Positions 17,295-25,527 of a DNA stretch of 64,000 nt are shown here, piece by piece. Position numbers and translations under genes: made by a program. The stretch's first letter is position 1. Each line of letters begins with the position of its first letter. Source of the DNA: Candidatus Opimibacter skivensis. GTDB lineage: Bacteria > Bacteroidota > Bacteroidia > Chitinophagales > Saprospiraceae. The notes under the pieces are model-generated. The model searched no databases, was not told where the DNA came from, and saw only the letters and a program-made list of their open reading frames with translations. The DNA is taken from contig JADKHH010000037.1 of the NCBI GenBank assembly GCA_016721905.1, forward strand, positions 55,492 through 119,491. The letters run 5' to 3'.

Positions 17295-19492
17295 TCATAT
17301 CCCCAGACTACGAAACAACTCCTGGTATTCAGGATTGCCAGGCTCAATAGCTTTGAGTACTTCTGCATACTTCATGGCTGCTGAGGTAGATTTTGCTGCA
17401 TATATAAAATAAGCTAATCCATAATTGATATTGGCGGCCCGGGGATTCAAGACAATCCCTTTGAGCAATATTTGTTCAGATTCCTTCAATTTTCCTTGCA
17501 TCTGTAGGGCTATTCCATAGTTATAATACAAACCCGGATTAGAAGATCCCAGGTTGACTGCCTTCTGAAAATTTTCCATGGCTGCCGGCAACATCCCCAT
17601 TTCATATTGGAGTAAACCGAGACTATAAAAAATATGATCATTAAAGGCATCAATCGCAGCGGCTTTCTGCAATACTTCCAGCGCTTCTTCATTCTGACCA
17701 ACGACATTGTAGGCTGCCGCCAGGTTCACCCGTGCATAATTCATCAGGCTGTCCATCTTTAGTGCCCGCTGATAATACCGGATAGCTTCGGGATACACAT
17801 TACCCTGCATTTGATAGTCAGCCATCATGACATTACCTACTGCAAAGTCTGTCTGGTAATGAAGAAATCCAAGGTTTTCTGCATCTGCCTTCGCATATGC
17901 TTCTTTAGAATCTGCCGGAATAGCATCCGCTGGTAAGCGATGATACAGATCAGCTGCTGCAATACGGACAGCACGTACCTTGTCAGTAAGCAACGGGGAC
18001 ACCTTCATTCTCCAATGCTCCGGCGGAAAATTTTCAAGTGATCTCAACACATGATATCTGACCAATGCTTTTGGATCCTGCAGCAGGTCAAGCAACGCTT
18101 GTGCAGCCGAGTTGGTCTGAATGTTGCCAAGATAATTTGCTGCCGTGGCACGCGCGATCTCCGGCTGGGTGGTATCACGCAATAATTTCACCAGATGTAT
18201 TTCACTTTGTTCGTTCAACAGGCTACCCGGTATCAGGTCGTCAGAAAAGTGATACTTACGCTGCGGCCCATACCACTTTTTGACTGACTCCGCTGCCCAT
18301 TGGTTCGATTGATCAGTATGACATCCCGTGCATGCATTCGGAGTTCCGTATTGCTCAGACTGATCCGGTCGAGGTATTCGGAAACTATGATCCCGCCGGT
18401 GATCTACTCCCATGTAGGTTCGCGCCACCATATGGCAATTGATACATTGCGCAGCTTCAGTTTCCGGTTTATGAAAATGATGCGTGGCTGTATTGTATTC
18501 AGGCTTATGGCAACTCAAACACAGATTATTACCGGACAGTCTGAGCTTTCCTGAATGAGGATTATGACAACTGGAGCACCGAACGTTCTGATGAAACATT
18601 TTACTCTGGGTGAAAGAACCATATTCATAATCCTCCTCCATGATCTGTCCGTCTGCAAAATATAATTCGTTGCTGAGTACTTGTGGAATCAAGTCATCCA
18701 TGATCTCATCCGACCTTAACAAATCCGGTGCGACATCGGATTTGCGCGCATGACAAGCCGCACAGGTGTTCAACTGCAATTGCGAAATGGTATCACGACC
18801 GTAATACAGTCCTGCGTTTTCGATACGCTTACCTTTTTGATATTGCTTTGAATTGATGTATTCAATATGGCTGCTGCCGGGTCCATGACAGCTCTCACAA
18901 CTCACATTGATTTCTTTCCAGGTGGTGTTGTATGTGTCAGCTTGTTCATCATAGTTCTTCTGCAGATCAGTTGAGTGACAAGATGCGCACATCGTATTCC
19001 AGTTCTGACTGTTCCCCGTCCAATGCAACCAATCCTCATGGTGTACCTTTCGCCCTGCATATTGATGAAACCATTTCTTGTCCCTTGTATCCCAGCTTAC
19101 CCTCGTGGATTGTAATCGCCCTCCTGGAAAAGCAATGAGATATTGCTGTAATGGGAAATATCCAAAACATAGAGCACTTCAAAATCATGGTTGCGTCCGT
19201 CATCACCCTGGGTATTGATAAAGAACTTCCCATCCTTTTTAAAAAATGAATTGGTGACTCCATCTGCCGTAAAGGATGTATTATTAAAATCACCCAGCAC
19301 TGTTGAATCATTGGCGGGTTGCATCGCCAGGAAATGATCAGACTTTTGCCAGTCCTGGTATGCTGATTCATGACAAGATTTGCAGGAGACAGAACCAACA
19401 AAAGTGCTTTCCTTTGAAAATGTATTTTCACCTTCTCCGACCGGACCACATCCCACGATGATCATCATCATGAAATAAATCAAGCAAAACAT
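17295..19492 (-). CDS. Octahaem c-type cytochrome fused to TPR repeats, broken by a 1-nt frameshift
   Basis: Two frames join into one protein of about 731 residues. The 5' part (stop at 19097) starts with a lipoprotein signal (IIVGC) and holds the first haem motif, CKSCH. After a shift at the A4 run 19164-19167, where one A is missing, the other frame continues as FGYFPLQQYLIAFPGGRLQS and so on to LHWTGNSQNWNTMCASCH, exactly as in this cytochrome family. Seven more CXXCH motifs follow (CASCH, CESCH, CAACH, CSSCH, CLSCH, CINCH, CTGCH). The C-terminal third has HEAT-like and four to five TPR repeats. The family is predicted to act in periplasmic electron transfer; partner unknown. I take the ATG at 19492 as start; a TTG at 19549 is possible. 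The frameshift is more likely a sequence error than real decay, because both sides are well conserved. Confidence 0.8.
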
Positions 19493-19550
19493 CGGAAATA
19501 GAATATGCTTAAAGGGTTTCAATCGGCAATTGGCTGATGTGGTGGGCAAA

Positions 19551-20333
19551 TTACTTTATTTCTTTCATGCTCTGCAACACATATTCCATTGGAAATTGCG
19601 AAACCGGTATCAAGGTGGTATGAGAACGATCCAGGGTTTCGATCATGACGATAACCAGTGAAAAGGAAATGGCCATGATGACCGTGGCCCATGACCTTTT
19701 TGACCCCACTATGGCTATCTGGTATCCAACGGAAAACATAGCAAGCAGCGTGAGAATGAGAAGGACCTCCCAGATCCCTTCAGGAATACGAGTGTGCAAA
19801 CCAACGACTACCCTGGATGCATTGATATTGGCTACATCATTGAGTGACTCAATGTATAAAGCAGCGACATCCGAATTCATATCCTTACGCGCATTTACGA
19901 CGGCCATATCCCAGAGTTGCTCTTCTATCCTGCTGCAATCAACCATGGCCAGCTTAATCCTTGCAGGATCAAAGGACTTTACAGCATCCAGCCGAAGGCT
20001 TGTATACGTTTTGATCAGGTCCTTTGCTATGACCCGATCAGAATCCGGTAAAAATTCTGCGCGCTTCCAGGCGGTACGAAGCAGGTTAGCTTCTTCACGA
20101 ACGAGCTCCTTACGGGCCTGGTATCGATCCGTGACGATCCCAAATGTAAAGGCGATAATAAAGGCGAGGAGTGCAAGGACATATCCTGAAATGGAAGAGA
20201 CCGTTGATTCTGTTTCGACTTCACGCTTTTTCTTTATGACCGTACCAACCCTGTATCCTAACTCGATAGCCATGATCACCAGGAAGATGGTGGTCATCAA
20301 TAGCAGCAATACAGGCATTCCATTTATATCCAT
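19551..20333 (-). CDS. Bestrophin-like (DUF4239-type) membrane protein
   Basis: The 260-residue protein has membrane helices at about residues 5-27, 49-70, 188-207 and 215-235. A soluble helical domain lies between the second and third. The pattern of two N-terminal helices, a cytoplasmic four-helix-like domain containing REEANLLRTAWKRAEFLP, and two C-terminal helices matches the DUF4239 'bestrophin-like' family, whose function is unproven. It lies 58 bp upstream of the cytochrome gene on the same strand. Confidence 0.7.
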   Translation of the reverse strand: MDINGMPVLLLLMTTIFLVIMAIELGYRVGTVIKKKREVETESTVSSISGYVLALLAFIIAFTFGIVTDRYQARKELVREEANLLRTAWKRAEFLPDSDRVIAKDLIKTYTSLRLDAVKSFDPARIKLAMVDCSRIEEQLWDMAVVNARKDMNSDVAALYIESLNDVANINASRVVVGLHTRIPEGIWEVLLILTLLAMFSVGYQIAIVGSKRSWATVIMAISFSLVIVMIETLDRSHTTLIPVSQFPMEYVLQSMKEIK

Positions 20334-20390
20334 CCTATTCCTGGTTTAGAGAATGCGTTGATCCGCATACACTATCAAAAGTACCATTTT

Positions 20391-21227
20391 TCAATTCGAA
20401 GTTTTCCCGATACCTTTTGCCCTTACCATAAAATAACGAGCTCCTGCCTCTGCACCCCAATTGTAGCGGGCTATAAAATCACCATACAACCCTGCATTGG
20501 CCTGAACCCAGATATTCATGCGGGGCATTGGAGCAAATGTCATACGGCCTTTTAAAATCATGGAGGTACCTCCGTTGATGTAATCAATAAAGAGTTCAGG
20601 AGCAACCACTGACCACATTTTCCTTGACCAGTAATGGAGTATAATACCCTGGATCTTTGAAAATGAATAATCCGGCCTGGCTTCATCCCCTGAAAATGAA
20701 TTCGTTTGCTGAAACGTAAGGATGGCAATGGTCTTATTGTCTTTCAACAAGCTGCTATAAGTGATCAGCGGAATAAGCATATTTTTCCCGGCACCCTGCG
20801 CGGGAGTACTAGCTGTGTTCAGGCTGATCTCCAGTGATGCAGTAACAGCAGATCTCTTGGTTTGGCGAATCCTATAACCCAGTAAACGAAACGAAATATC
20901 CCCTAAGCCATAGGAGGCATACCCCTGCGGATAAGGAAATGAATTGTTGACAAGCGGAACATCCACCCGGGTCGTAAATCGTTTTCCAAGTTTAATAATG
21001 GTTCTGAAGACGGTCTGGTTGAGATTAAATCCTCCTGCACGGTCGTAATGTTGAAACTCATTAAAGATTTCAACACGCGTGAGGAATTGCGACGGGTCAT
21101 CGGCATTTACCTGTACAGGTTTTTGAGTGAGTGTATCTACTTGCCCACAAACTATAGTTACCTCCCCAAAGTGAAGGAGCAGTATACTGATGATCAGTTT
21201 TAGCTGAAACGTTTTATTTGTTTTCAA
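20391..21227 (-). CDS. Outer-membrane protein resembling the MetA-pathway/phenol-degradation transporter family
   Basis: The product has 278 residues with an N-terminal hydrophobic signal (LKLIISILLLHFGEVTIVCGQ). The body has strand pairs such as KLGKRFTTRVDVPLVNNSFP and GLGDISFRLLGYRI, the pattern seen in the 'putative MetA-pathway of phenol degradation' barrel family. The only start that keeps the signal peptide is a TTG at 21227, which overlaps the TGA of the upstream gene (21224-21226). That overlap suggests translational coupling. The substrate is unknown, and the family assignment rests on layout alone. Confidence 0.6.
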   Translation of the reverse strand: MKTNKTFQLKLIISILLLHFGEVTIVCGQVDTLTQKPVQVNADDPSQFLTRVEIFNEFQHYDRAGGFNLNQTVFRTIIKLGKRFTTRVDVPLVNNSFPYPQGYASYGLGDISFRLLGYRIRQTKRSAVTASLEISLNTASTPAQGAGKNMLIPLITYSSLLKDNKTIAILTFQQTNSFSGDEARPDYSFSKIQGIILHYWSRKMWSVVAPELFIDYINGGTSMILKGRMTFAPMPRMNIWVQANAGLYGDFIARYNWGAEAGARYFMVRAKGIGKTSN

Positions 21228-21946
21228 TTCTCTGCTGCCTTCGCTGCTGCCTTTCCTTTTCCGATTGGAATTCCAACATTCACATACAGTGTCCTGTTGA
21301 ATTCATCTGGAGAAGCATCTGATATCCTGACATCGACCAGGCCATAATAATATTGAAGACCAATGTTCATACCATTGCCTCCGATCAGCCTGTAGCCCAG
21401 ACCTGCACATAAGCCTCCATCCAGTGGGTGGTATTGATTCTTAATATCGACTTTGTAAGACAAGTCCTCTTTGTCCGTGATGGTATTGAGAAATTCGTCG
21501 CTGCCTTTATACCTTAATCCAAGTTGGATCCCGGCCTGTGCGTAGAGATGGTTTTTAAACATGTACTTCATCATCACCGGCACATTGAAATAATTTAATC
21601 TTCGGGTCACGCTTCCGGTGGCAAATACATCATCAAGGTCAGCATTGTTCAAGGAGTAAACGGAAATCCCTTCTGCTCCCATGGTAGATTTGACGCGCAC
21701 ACCTGTGCTGACAAACCACGAAGGGTTTTTCATGGCAAAATCAAAATAGAAACCAAGATTATAATTGGAGTGTCCTTTAACGGGGTCTAGTCCCTGGAGG
21801 GTTGACATACTCCATCCACCTTCCAATCCGAATTCTATTTTTCCGGAATTGAGTTTATCTCCCAGCAGGATAGAAATCAGGACCTGGGATTGTCCCATGT
21901 ATGCAGCGCATACCAATAGCATCGTATATACGTACTTCATCAACAT
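21224..21946 (-). CDS. PorT/OmpW-like outer-membrane barrel
   Basis: The 240-residue protein has a signal peptide (MLMKYVYTMLLVCAAYMGQSQ) and the repeated strands and GLGYRLIGGNGMNIGLQYYYG motif of PorT-family barrels in Bacteroidota. The C-terminus is rich in Ala and Lys (GKAAAKAAEN) rather than the usual aromatic residue, which is unusual for a barrel and may extend into the periplasm. The gene is 5 bp downstream of the next gene's stop (21952) and overlaps the one after it, so 23073-20391 looks like a three-gene operon. Confidence 0.65.
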   Translation of the reverse strand: MLMKYVYTMLLVCAAYMGQSQVLISILLGDKLNSGKIEFGLEGGWSMSTLQGLDPVKGHSNYNLGFYFDFAMKNPSWFVSTGVRVKSTMGAEGISVYSLNNADLDDVFATGSVTRRLNYFNVPVMMKYMFKNHLYAQAGIQLGLRYKGSDEFLNTITDKEDLSYKVDIKNQYHPLDGGLCAGLGYRLIGGNGMNIGLQYYYGLVDVRISDASPDEFNRTLYVNVGIPIGKGKAAAKAAEN

Positions 21947-21951
21947 AAGTT

Positions 21952-23073
21952 TTACAAACCAAAACGATATTGGAGTGAGGTGAGGAATTGTTTACGGCTC
22001 CCCAGAAATCCGTATTCGGCACGGATCATCCAGTGTTTATTTAATTGATATTGGGAGCCGATGATAAAATTCCAGGCATCTTCAAAGCCTTTATCCAGTG
22101 AATATTGAACGGTAGCCTGTTCACCATCATTTAAAGCGGCATCAGCAGCGTTCAACAATTCACCCGCCGTCGTGAGGGCTCTGTTGGCTGTTTCATATTT
22201 TGCTTTATTCACCGGATTGGCCTGTTCAATGGTGGAAAGTCCACTCCACCAATCATCCACATTCATTTGCTTGGTGTCCACATTGATGATAGCCTGGTCA
22301 ACCTTGGCCTGAGGATCCGCGCCGGGAAATAATTCCACCAAAGGAAGTGTTCCGCTGGTTTCAGATGAAAATTTCACCCTGAAACCACCTGCCCATATGG
22401 CAAGTTGGCTTTGTGGCTTTTTAAACTTGAAAGACTTGCCAAACCTGGGACCGAAGACAAAGGTCTTTACCGGCTTATCTAAAGCACTGATATCTGTCCA
22501 GGCAAAATTCATATCCAGGGCAATCCATCCTCCACCAACGCCCATGGTCGGGGTGATGCCGATCCCCATCACGGTGCCATCAAATTTGGCGGTTGTCCCA
22601 AAGGATGCAACTTCTGACCAGACATTGGATGAATCCGGCAGAAAAACGCCCGCACCGATTTTTGTAGATGTACTGACTTTGCCCAGGAGGCCGTATACAT
22701 TTAGGAAGGGAAATACCCAAATATCTGGCCTGAAATTGATGGCATTTGCACTGGCGATGGCTTCGTCAATTCGGATAATTTCATCAATGTTATATTGTGG
22801 CCCTCCATTGAAGCCAACCATGATATTATTGATCACCAGCTCCGACTCCTGGGTCAGGTAGTTGACACTCAGACCAGCGGAATAAGGGAGATCAAAACCA
22901 AGCGCAGTCGCTTTATCTCCCCAGATCGGGAGGGCATAGGGATAAGGAGTGCTTTTTAGACTATCTACGAGTGGCTCACTTTTTTCACCTACAGGTTTGT
23001 TGGTGTATACCTGGGCGTCTGTCACGCCTGCAAGCGCAAAGCCAAGAACCACAGTCATCAAGGTCTTTTTCAT
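21952..23073 (-). CDS. Outer-membrane protein, DUF6588-like
   Basis: From the ATG at 23073 the protein is 373 residues, with signal peptide MKKTLMTVVLGFALAGVTDA|Q. It has long beta-strand regions (VYGLLGKVSTSTKIGAGVFL, FVFGPRFGKSFKF), an inserted helical stretch at about residues 245-335 rich in Ala/Asn/Gln, and a C-terminal strand ending LTSLQYRFGL. The inserted helical part interrupting the barrel pattern fits the DUF6588 family of uncharacterised Bacteroidota outer-membrane proteins. First gene of the 23073-20391 operon. Confidence 0.6.
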   Translation of the reverse strand: MKKTLMTVVLGFALAGVTDAQVYTNKPVGEKSEPLVDSLKSTPYPYALPIWGDKATALGFDLPYSAGLSVNYLTQESELVINNIMVGFNGGPQYNIDEIIRIDEAIASANAINFRPDIWVFPFLNVYGLLGKVSTSTKIGAGVFLPDSSNVWSEVASFGTTAKFDGTVMGIGITPTMGVGGGWIALDMNFAWTDISALDKPVKTFVFGPRFGKSFKFKKPQSQLAIWAGGFRVKFSSETSGTLPLVELFPGADPQAKVDQAIINVDTKQMNVDDWWSGLSTIEQANPVNKAKYETANRALTTAGELLNAADAALNDGEQATVQYSLDKGFEDAWNFIIGSQYQLNKHWMIRAEYGFLGSRKQFLTSLQYRFGL

Positions 23074-23247
23074 GTTGCTTGAATTTGGCCCCAAAATAGG
23101 CAATCTCTACACAAACAACTGAAATGCTAATAGTCCCGGGAGATGATCTTTATCATTTTACCGGAGGTGTAAAATGAAAAAGGCCGCAAAATTGCGACCC
23201 TCTTATATAATCTTACTTGTGCTATGCACTATTACCTGTTTTGCCCC

Positions 23248-23268
23248 GAAATCCCTGAAGGGGATTTC
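23248..23268. terminator. Short hairpin after the ECF partner gene
   Basis: An 8-bp stem (GAAATCCC with GGGATTTC) and a 5-nt loop lie 36 bp past the stop of the gene at 23304-23546 in its direction of transcription. There is no clear T run, so a terminator role is tentative. Confidence 0.4.
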
Positions 23269-23282
23269 AGTTTGAATCCGCG

Positions 23283-23310
23283 CTATGCCCTATGCTCTAT
23301 GCCCTATGCT
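23283..23310. repeat. Heptamer tandem array containing a stop codon
   Basis: Four in-phase heptamers CTATGCC/CTATGCT. The TAG stop of the minus-strand gene (23304-23306) lies inside the first unit read in the gene's direction, and each following unit repeats a TAG. Confidence 0.85.
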
Positions 23311-23546
23311 CCTTCTTTTCCGATTTGGTTTTTAATCGCCTGGATCAATTGCGACGGATCCCCTGGACGGTGGATCATTTTCTTGATGTGATCCCGCATC
23401 AGTTGCTCATGCTGGAAAGCCTGCTGGTACTGTGGATCTGAATTCACTTTTTGAAGAAATTCATCCTTGGATTGCGGATCCAGTGCCTGGTCGAAATACA
23501 TGCCTACTTGCTTTTGCAATTCTTCCTGTTTGTCAATGTTCTTCAT
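23304..23546 (-). CDS. Small protein encoded next to the ECF sigma factor, probable regulatory partner
   Basis: The 80-residue protein is soluble and helical (QEELQKQVGMYFDQALDPQS...DPQYQQAFQHEQLMRDHIKK). Its position directly after the sigma factor (84 bp) and its size suggest an anti-sigma or co-regulator role, and related short proteins beside ECF genes in Bacteroidota are annotated as anti-sigma factors. It lacks the Cys/His zinc motif of the ZAS domain and has no membrane helix, so this assignment is inference. The stop codon is embedded in a heptamer array. Confidence 0.5.
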   Translation of the reverse strand: MKNIDKQEELQKQVGMYFDQALDPQSKDEFLQKVNSDPQYQQAFQHEQLMRDHIKKMIHRPGDPSQLIQAIKNQIGKEGA

Positions 23547-23630
23547 GAATTCCGCTGTTTAATATTCCTTATTCCTGAGGAATGGAGATTTTAGAAATGA
23601 ATAATTACAATCCGTTTGTTTTCTCAGGTT

Positions 23631-24266
23631 TTATTCTTCTTCTGTGTGATCCTCGGTTTTGGCGGCGTCGCCTCGCTTCAGTTTCTTTTGCCCTCTGAAA
23701 TCGGTATAACCGTGCTGCTGGGCATACTTTGTCAGTTTCTCTTTCAATAAGTTCCTGGCTCTGAACAGTCTTGATCGCACCGTACCGATGGGAACATCAA
23801 TGATAGCAGCTATCTCCTCGTAGGTAAAGCCTTCGATGTCGCATAGCAGGATGACGGTCCTGAAATCGAGGGGGAGACTGTTGATCGCAGAGGTCACCTC
23901 ATCACCCATCATATGGAGGAAAATCTCCTCTCTCAGGTCACTATATCCGGATACGCGGTCATCATCGGTATCATGGAAAGCAACAATGTCCTCAAAATCA
24001 ACCTTGGTGGGCTGCTTGACCTTCTTCCTATATTCGTTTATATAGGCGTTCTTGAGGATTTTAAACAACCATGCTTTCGCATTAGTTCCTTTCTCGTACT
24101 TATCTATAAACCGGTATGCCTTGAGGTAGGTCTCCTGGACCAGGTCATCGGCATCTTCCTGGTTGTAGGTCAGGTGATAGGCAAAGGTTTGCAAGGCTCC
24201 TACATGAGGCAAGAGCTCCTTTTCAAAGATGTTGTCGTTCTGTGATTTGGCGGGTTTTTTTGGCAT
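23631..24266 (-). CDS. ECF RNA polymerase sigma factor (RpoE-like)
   Basis: The 211-residue protein has sigma region 2 at about residues 20-90 (YNQEDADDLVQETYLKAYRF, with the DDLVQ.T....Y motif) and region 4 at about 125-185 (INSLPLDFRTVILLCDIEGF followed by TYEEIAAI and GTVRSRLFRAR), which together bind the -10 and -35 elements. A C-terminal Lys/Arg/Glu-rich tail follows. I prefer the ATG at 24266; the TTG at 24290 only adds eight residues. It is divergent from trmB and shares with it the inverted repeat at 24330-24383. Confidence 0.9.
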   Translation of the reverse strand: MPKKPAKSQNDNIFEKELLPHVGALQTFAYHLTYNQEDADDLVQETYLKAYRFIDKYEKGTNAKAWLFKILKNAYINEYRKKVKQPTKVDFEDIVAFHDTDDDRVSGYSDLREEIFLHMMGDEVTSAINSLPLDFRTVILLCDIEGFTYEEIAAIIDVPIGTVRSRLFRARNLLKEKLTKYAQQHGYTDFRGQKKLKRGDAAKTEDHTEEE

Positions 24267-24329
24267 TTGATCCCTACAGGTATTAATCAACGGTGAAAGT
24301 ATGAAAAAACGAAAAGAGGTACCGTAAGG

Positions 24330-24383
24330 TTTTGGATTGAATGTAGGGGCTCAAGATCTTGAGCCCCTACATTTGATCCAAAA
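24330..24383. promoter_or_regulatory. 54-bp inverted repeat between rpoE-like gene and trmB
   Basis: Arms 24330-24356 and 24357-24383 pair over 27 bp with only two adjacent mismatches and no loop; the inner 34 bp are a perfect palindrome centred on AGATCT. The right arm contains the -33 box of the trmB promoter (TTTG at 24372), so a protein bound here or a DNA cruciform could affect both divergent genes. Confidence 0.7.
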
Positions 24384-24404
24384 CAGGGTTAATATGTAGT
24401 TTTG
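24372..24404 (+). promoter_or_regulatory. Bacteroidota-type promoter of trmB
   Basis: A -33 element TTTG (24372-24375) and a perfect -7 element TAGTTTTG (24397-24404; consensus TAnnTTTG) are separated by 21 bp. The start codon is at 24411, only six bases past the -7 box, so the transcript is probably leaderless or nearly so. Confidence 0.65.
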
Positions 24405-24410
24405 CGCCCC

Positions 24411-25097
24411 ATGGGAAGAAAAAATAAGCTTAAACGGTTTGCGGATGTAGCCACATTTCCAAATGTCTATGAGGTAGACCCAGCCCAGGAGTCTTTTCTG
24501 ACCAACCAGGAAGGCAACAGCAGTGACCTGCGGGGCCATTGGGCTTCAGGACATTATCACAATGATCACCCGCTGATCCTCGAACTGGCCTGTGGTAAAG
24601 GCGATTATACAGTGGCACTGGCAAAAGATCATCCGGAAAACAATTACCTCGGCGTCGACATCAAAGGGGCGCGTATGTGGAAAGGGGCGCGCCATGCGCT
24701 GGAGACCGGGATGAATAATGTGGCCTTTTTAAGGACACGGATTGAATTTATCGATCGCTTCTTTGCACCAGGCGAGGCCTCTGCCATCTGGATCACATTC
24801 CCTGATCCCTTCGAAGGCAAAGTGACCCGCCGATTGATGGCGGCTCCGTTTCTGGAGCGTTATCGCCGCATCCTCAAGCCTGGTGGGATTATTCATCTCA
24901 AGACAGATTCACCTCTGCTTTACGAATTTACACTCGAGGTCATCCATAGTGATCCGCGCTGTCATGTGTTGTATGCTAATCCTGATATCTACAGTGCTCC
25001 CCTTGATTTTCCGGAGCTGGAGCATAAGACGTACTACGAGATCAAGCATCTGGGGATAGGCAGGACGATCAAGTATGTGCAGTTTACCATAGTGTAA
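24411..25097 (+). CDS. trmB: tRNA (guanine-N7-)-methyltransferase
   Basis: The 228-residue protein (ATG at 24411) makes m7G46 in tRNA from S-adenosylmethionine. It has the SAM motif LILELACGKGDYTVALA near residues 55-71, YLGVDIKGARMWKGA (acidic motif and conserved KGAR), WITFPDPFEGK (the catalytic PDPf.K signature of TrmB; the usual 'K.RH..RR' follows as KVTRRLM) and the C-terminal TYYE motif. Length and order match the family. A TTG start three codons earlier is possible but lies inside the -7 box. The stop codon leads straight into a GTAAGAG/GTGAGAG heptamer array. Confidence 0.93.
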   Translation: MGRKNKLKRFADVATFPNVYEVDPAQESFLTNQEGNSSDLRGHWASGHYHNDHPLILELACGKGDYTVALAKDHPENNYLGVDIKGARMWKGARHALETGMNNVAFLRTRIEFIDRFFAPGEASAIWITFPDPFEGKVTRRLMAAPFLERYRRILKPGGIIHLKTDSPLLYEFTLEVIHSDPRCHVLYANPDIYSAPLDFPELEHKTYYEIKHLGIGRTIKYVQFTIV

Positions 25098-25152
25098 GAG
25101 AGTGAGAGGTAAGAAGAGGTAAGAGAGTGAGAGAGTAAGAGGGACGTAAGAT
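25094..25152. repeat. Degenerate heptamer array starting at the trmB stop
   Basis: GTAAGAG- and GTGAGAG-like units, period about 7, start with the trmB TAA (25095-25097) and run to about 25152. They place TGA and TAA at many positions in all three frames. Confidence 0.75.
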
Positions 25153-25210
25153 GCCAGACCTGTAGTGAGCGCAGTCGAACTATGCCAGACTCGCAGACGC
25201 CAGACTCATG

Positions 25211-25461
25211 ATGCTCGTTTTTTTTGGCAGGCTCTGCCTGCAGCTTGAGTTTGTTTTTTTTTTAAACCAAACGTTGTTGGTAGACTCTGGCTGCCGACGG
25301 ATAAAAGCACTAGGAACATGTTCTGTTTCGGAATTGTCGTAGTAGCCTCCTGGCTACAGGTAGAAAACACTTCTTAGACTACGTCTTTTTCCATGAGCCT
25401 CACGGCTTGAAAGCCGTGGCAATTCAATTCCTGGCTTGATAGCCAGTTTTTTTGCTCATGG
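25211..25461. repeat. Modular hairpin island I
   Basis: In order: a GCAGGC-tct-GCCTGC hairpin (25227-25241); an unpaired segment ending GGTAGACTCTGGCTGCCGAC near 25300; a GTAGCC-tcct-GGCTAC hairpin (25342-25357); and a CATGAGC...GCTCATG frame (25392-25460) holding two hairpins, CACGGCTT-ga-AAGCCGTG (25401-25418) and CTGGCT-tgat-AGCCAG (25431-25446), the latter followed by seven T. The same modules occur in the same order, inverted, at 33.99-34.15 kb, and the last module recurs at 52163-52239. Confidence 0.8.
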
Positions 25462-25471
25462 CGAAGAGTTT

Positions 25472-25527
25472 TTCACTTTTCATTTTTCATTTTTCACTCT
25501 TCACTTTTCACTCTTCACTCTTCACTT
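25472..25527. repeat. Heptamer array ending in the thiL stop
   Basis: Eight perfect in-phase heptamers TTCACTT, TTCATTT or TTCACTC (56 bp) end at 25527, inside the TAA stop of thiL (25526-25528, minus strand). Read from thiL the units are GTGAAGA or AATGAAA type, each with a TGA. Confidence 0.9.

Noticed and set aside
19097..19549. Programmed frameshifting in the cytochrome gene
   Set aside because: There is no slippery heptamer followed by a stable stem, and similar one-base breaks occur in at least five unrelated genes here, which points to sequence error.
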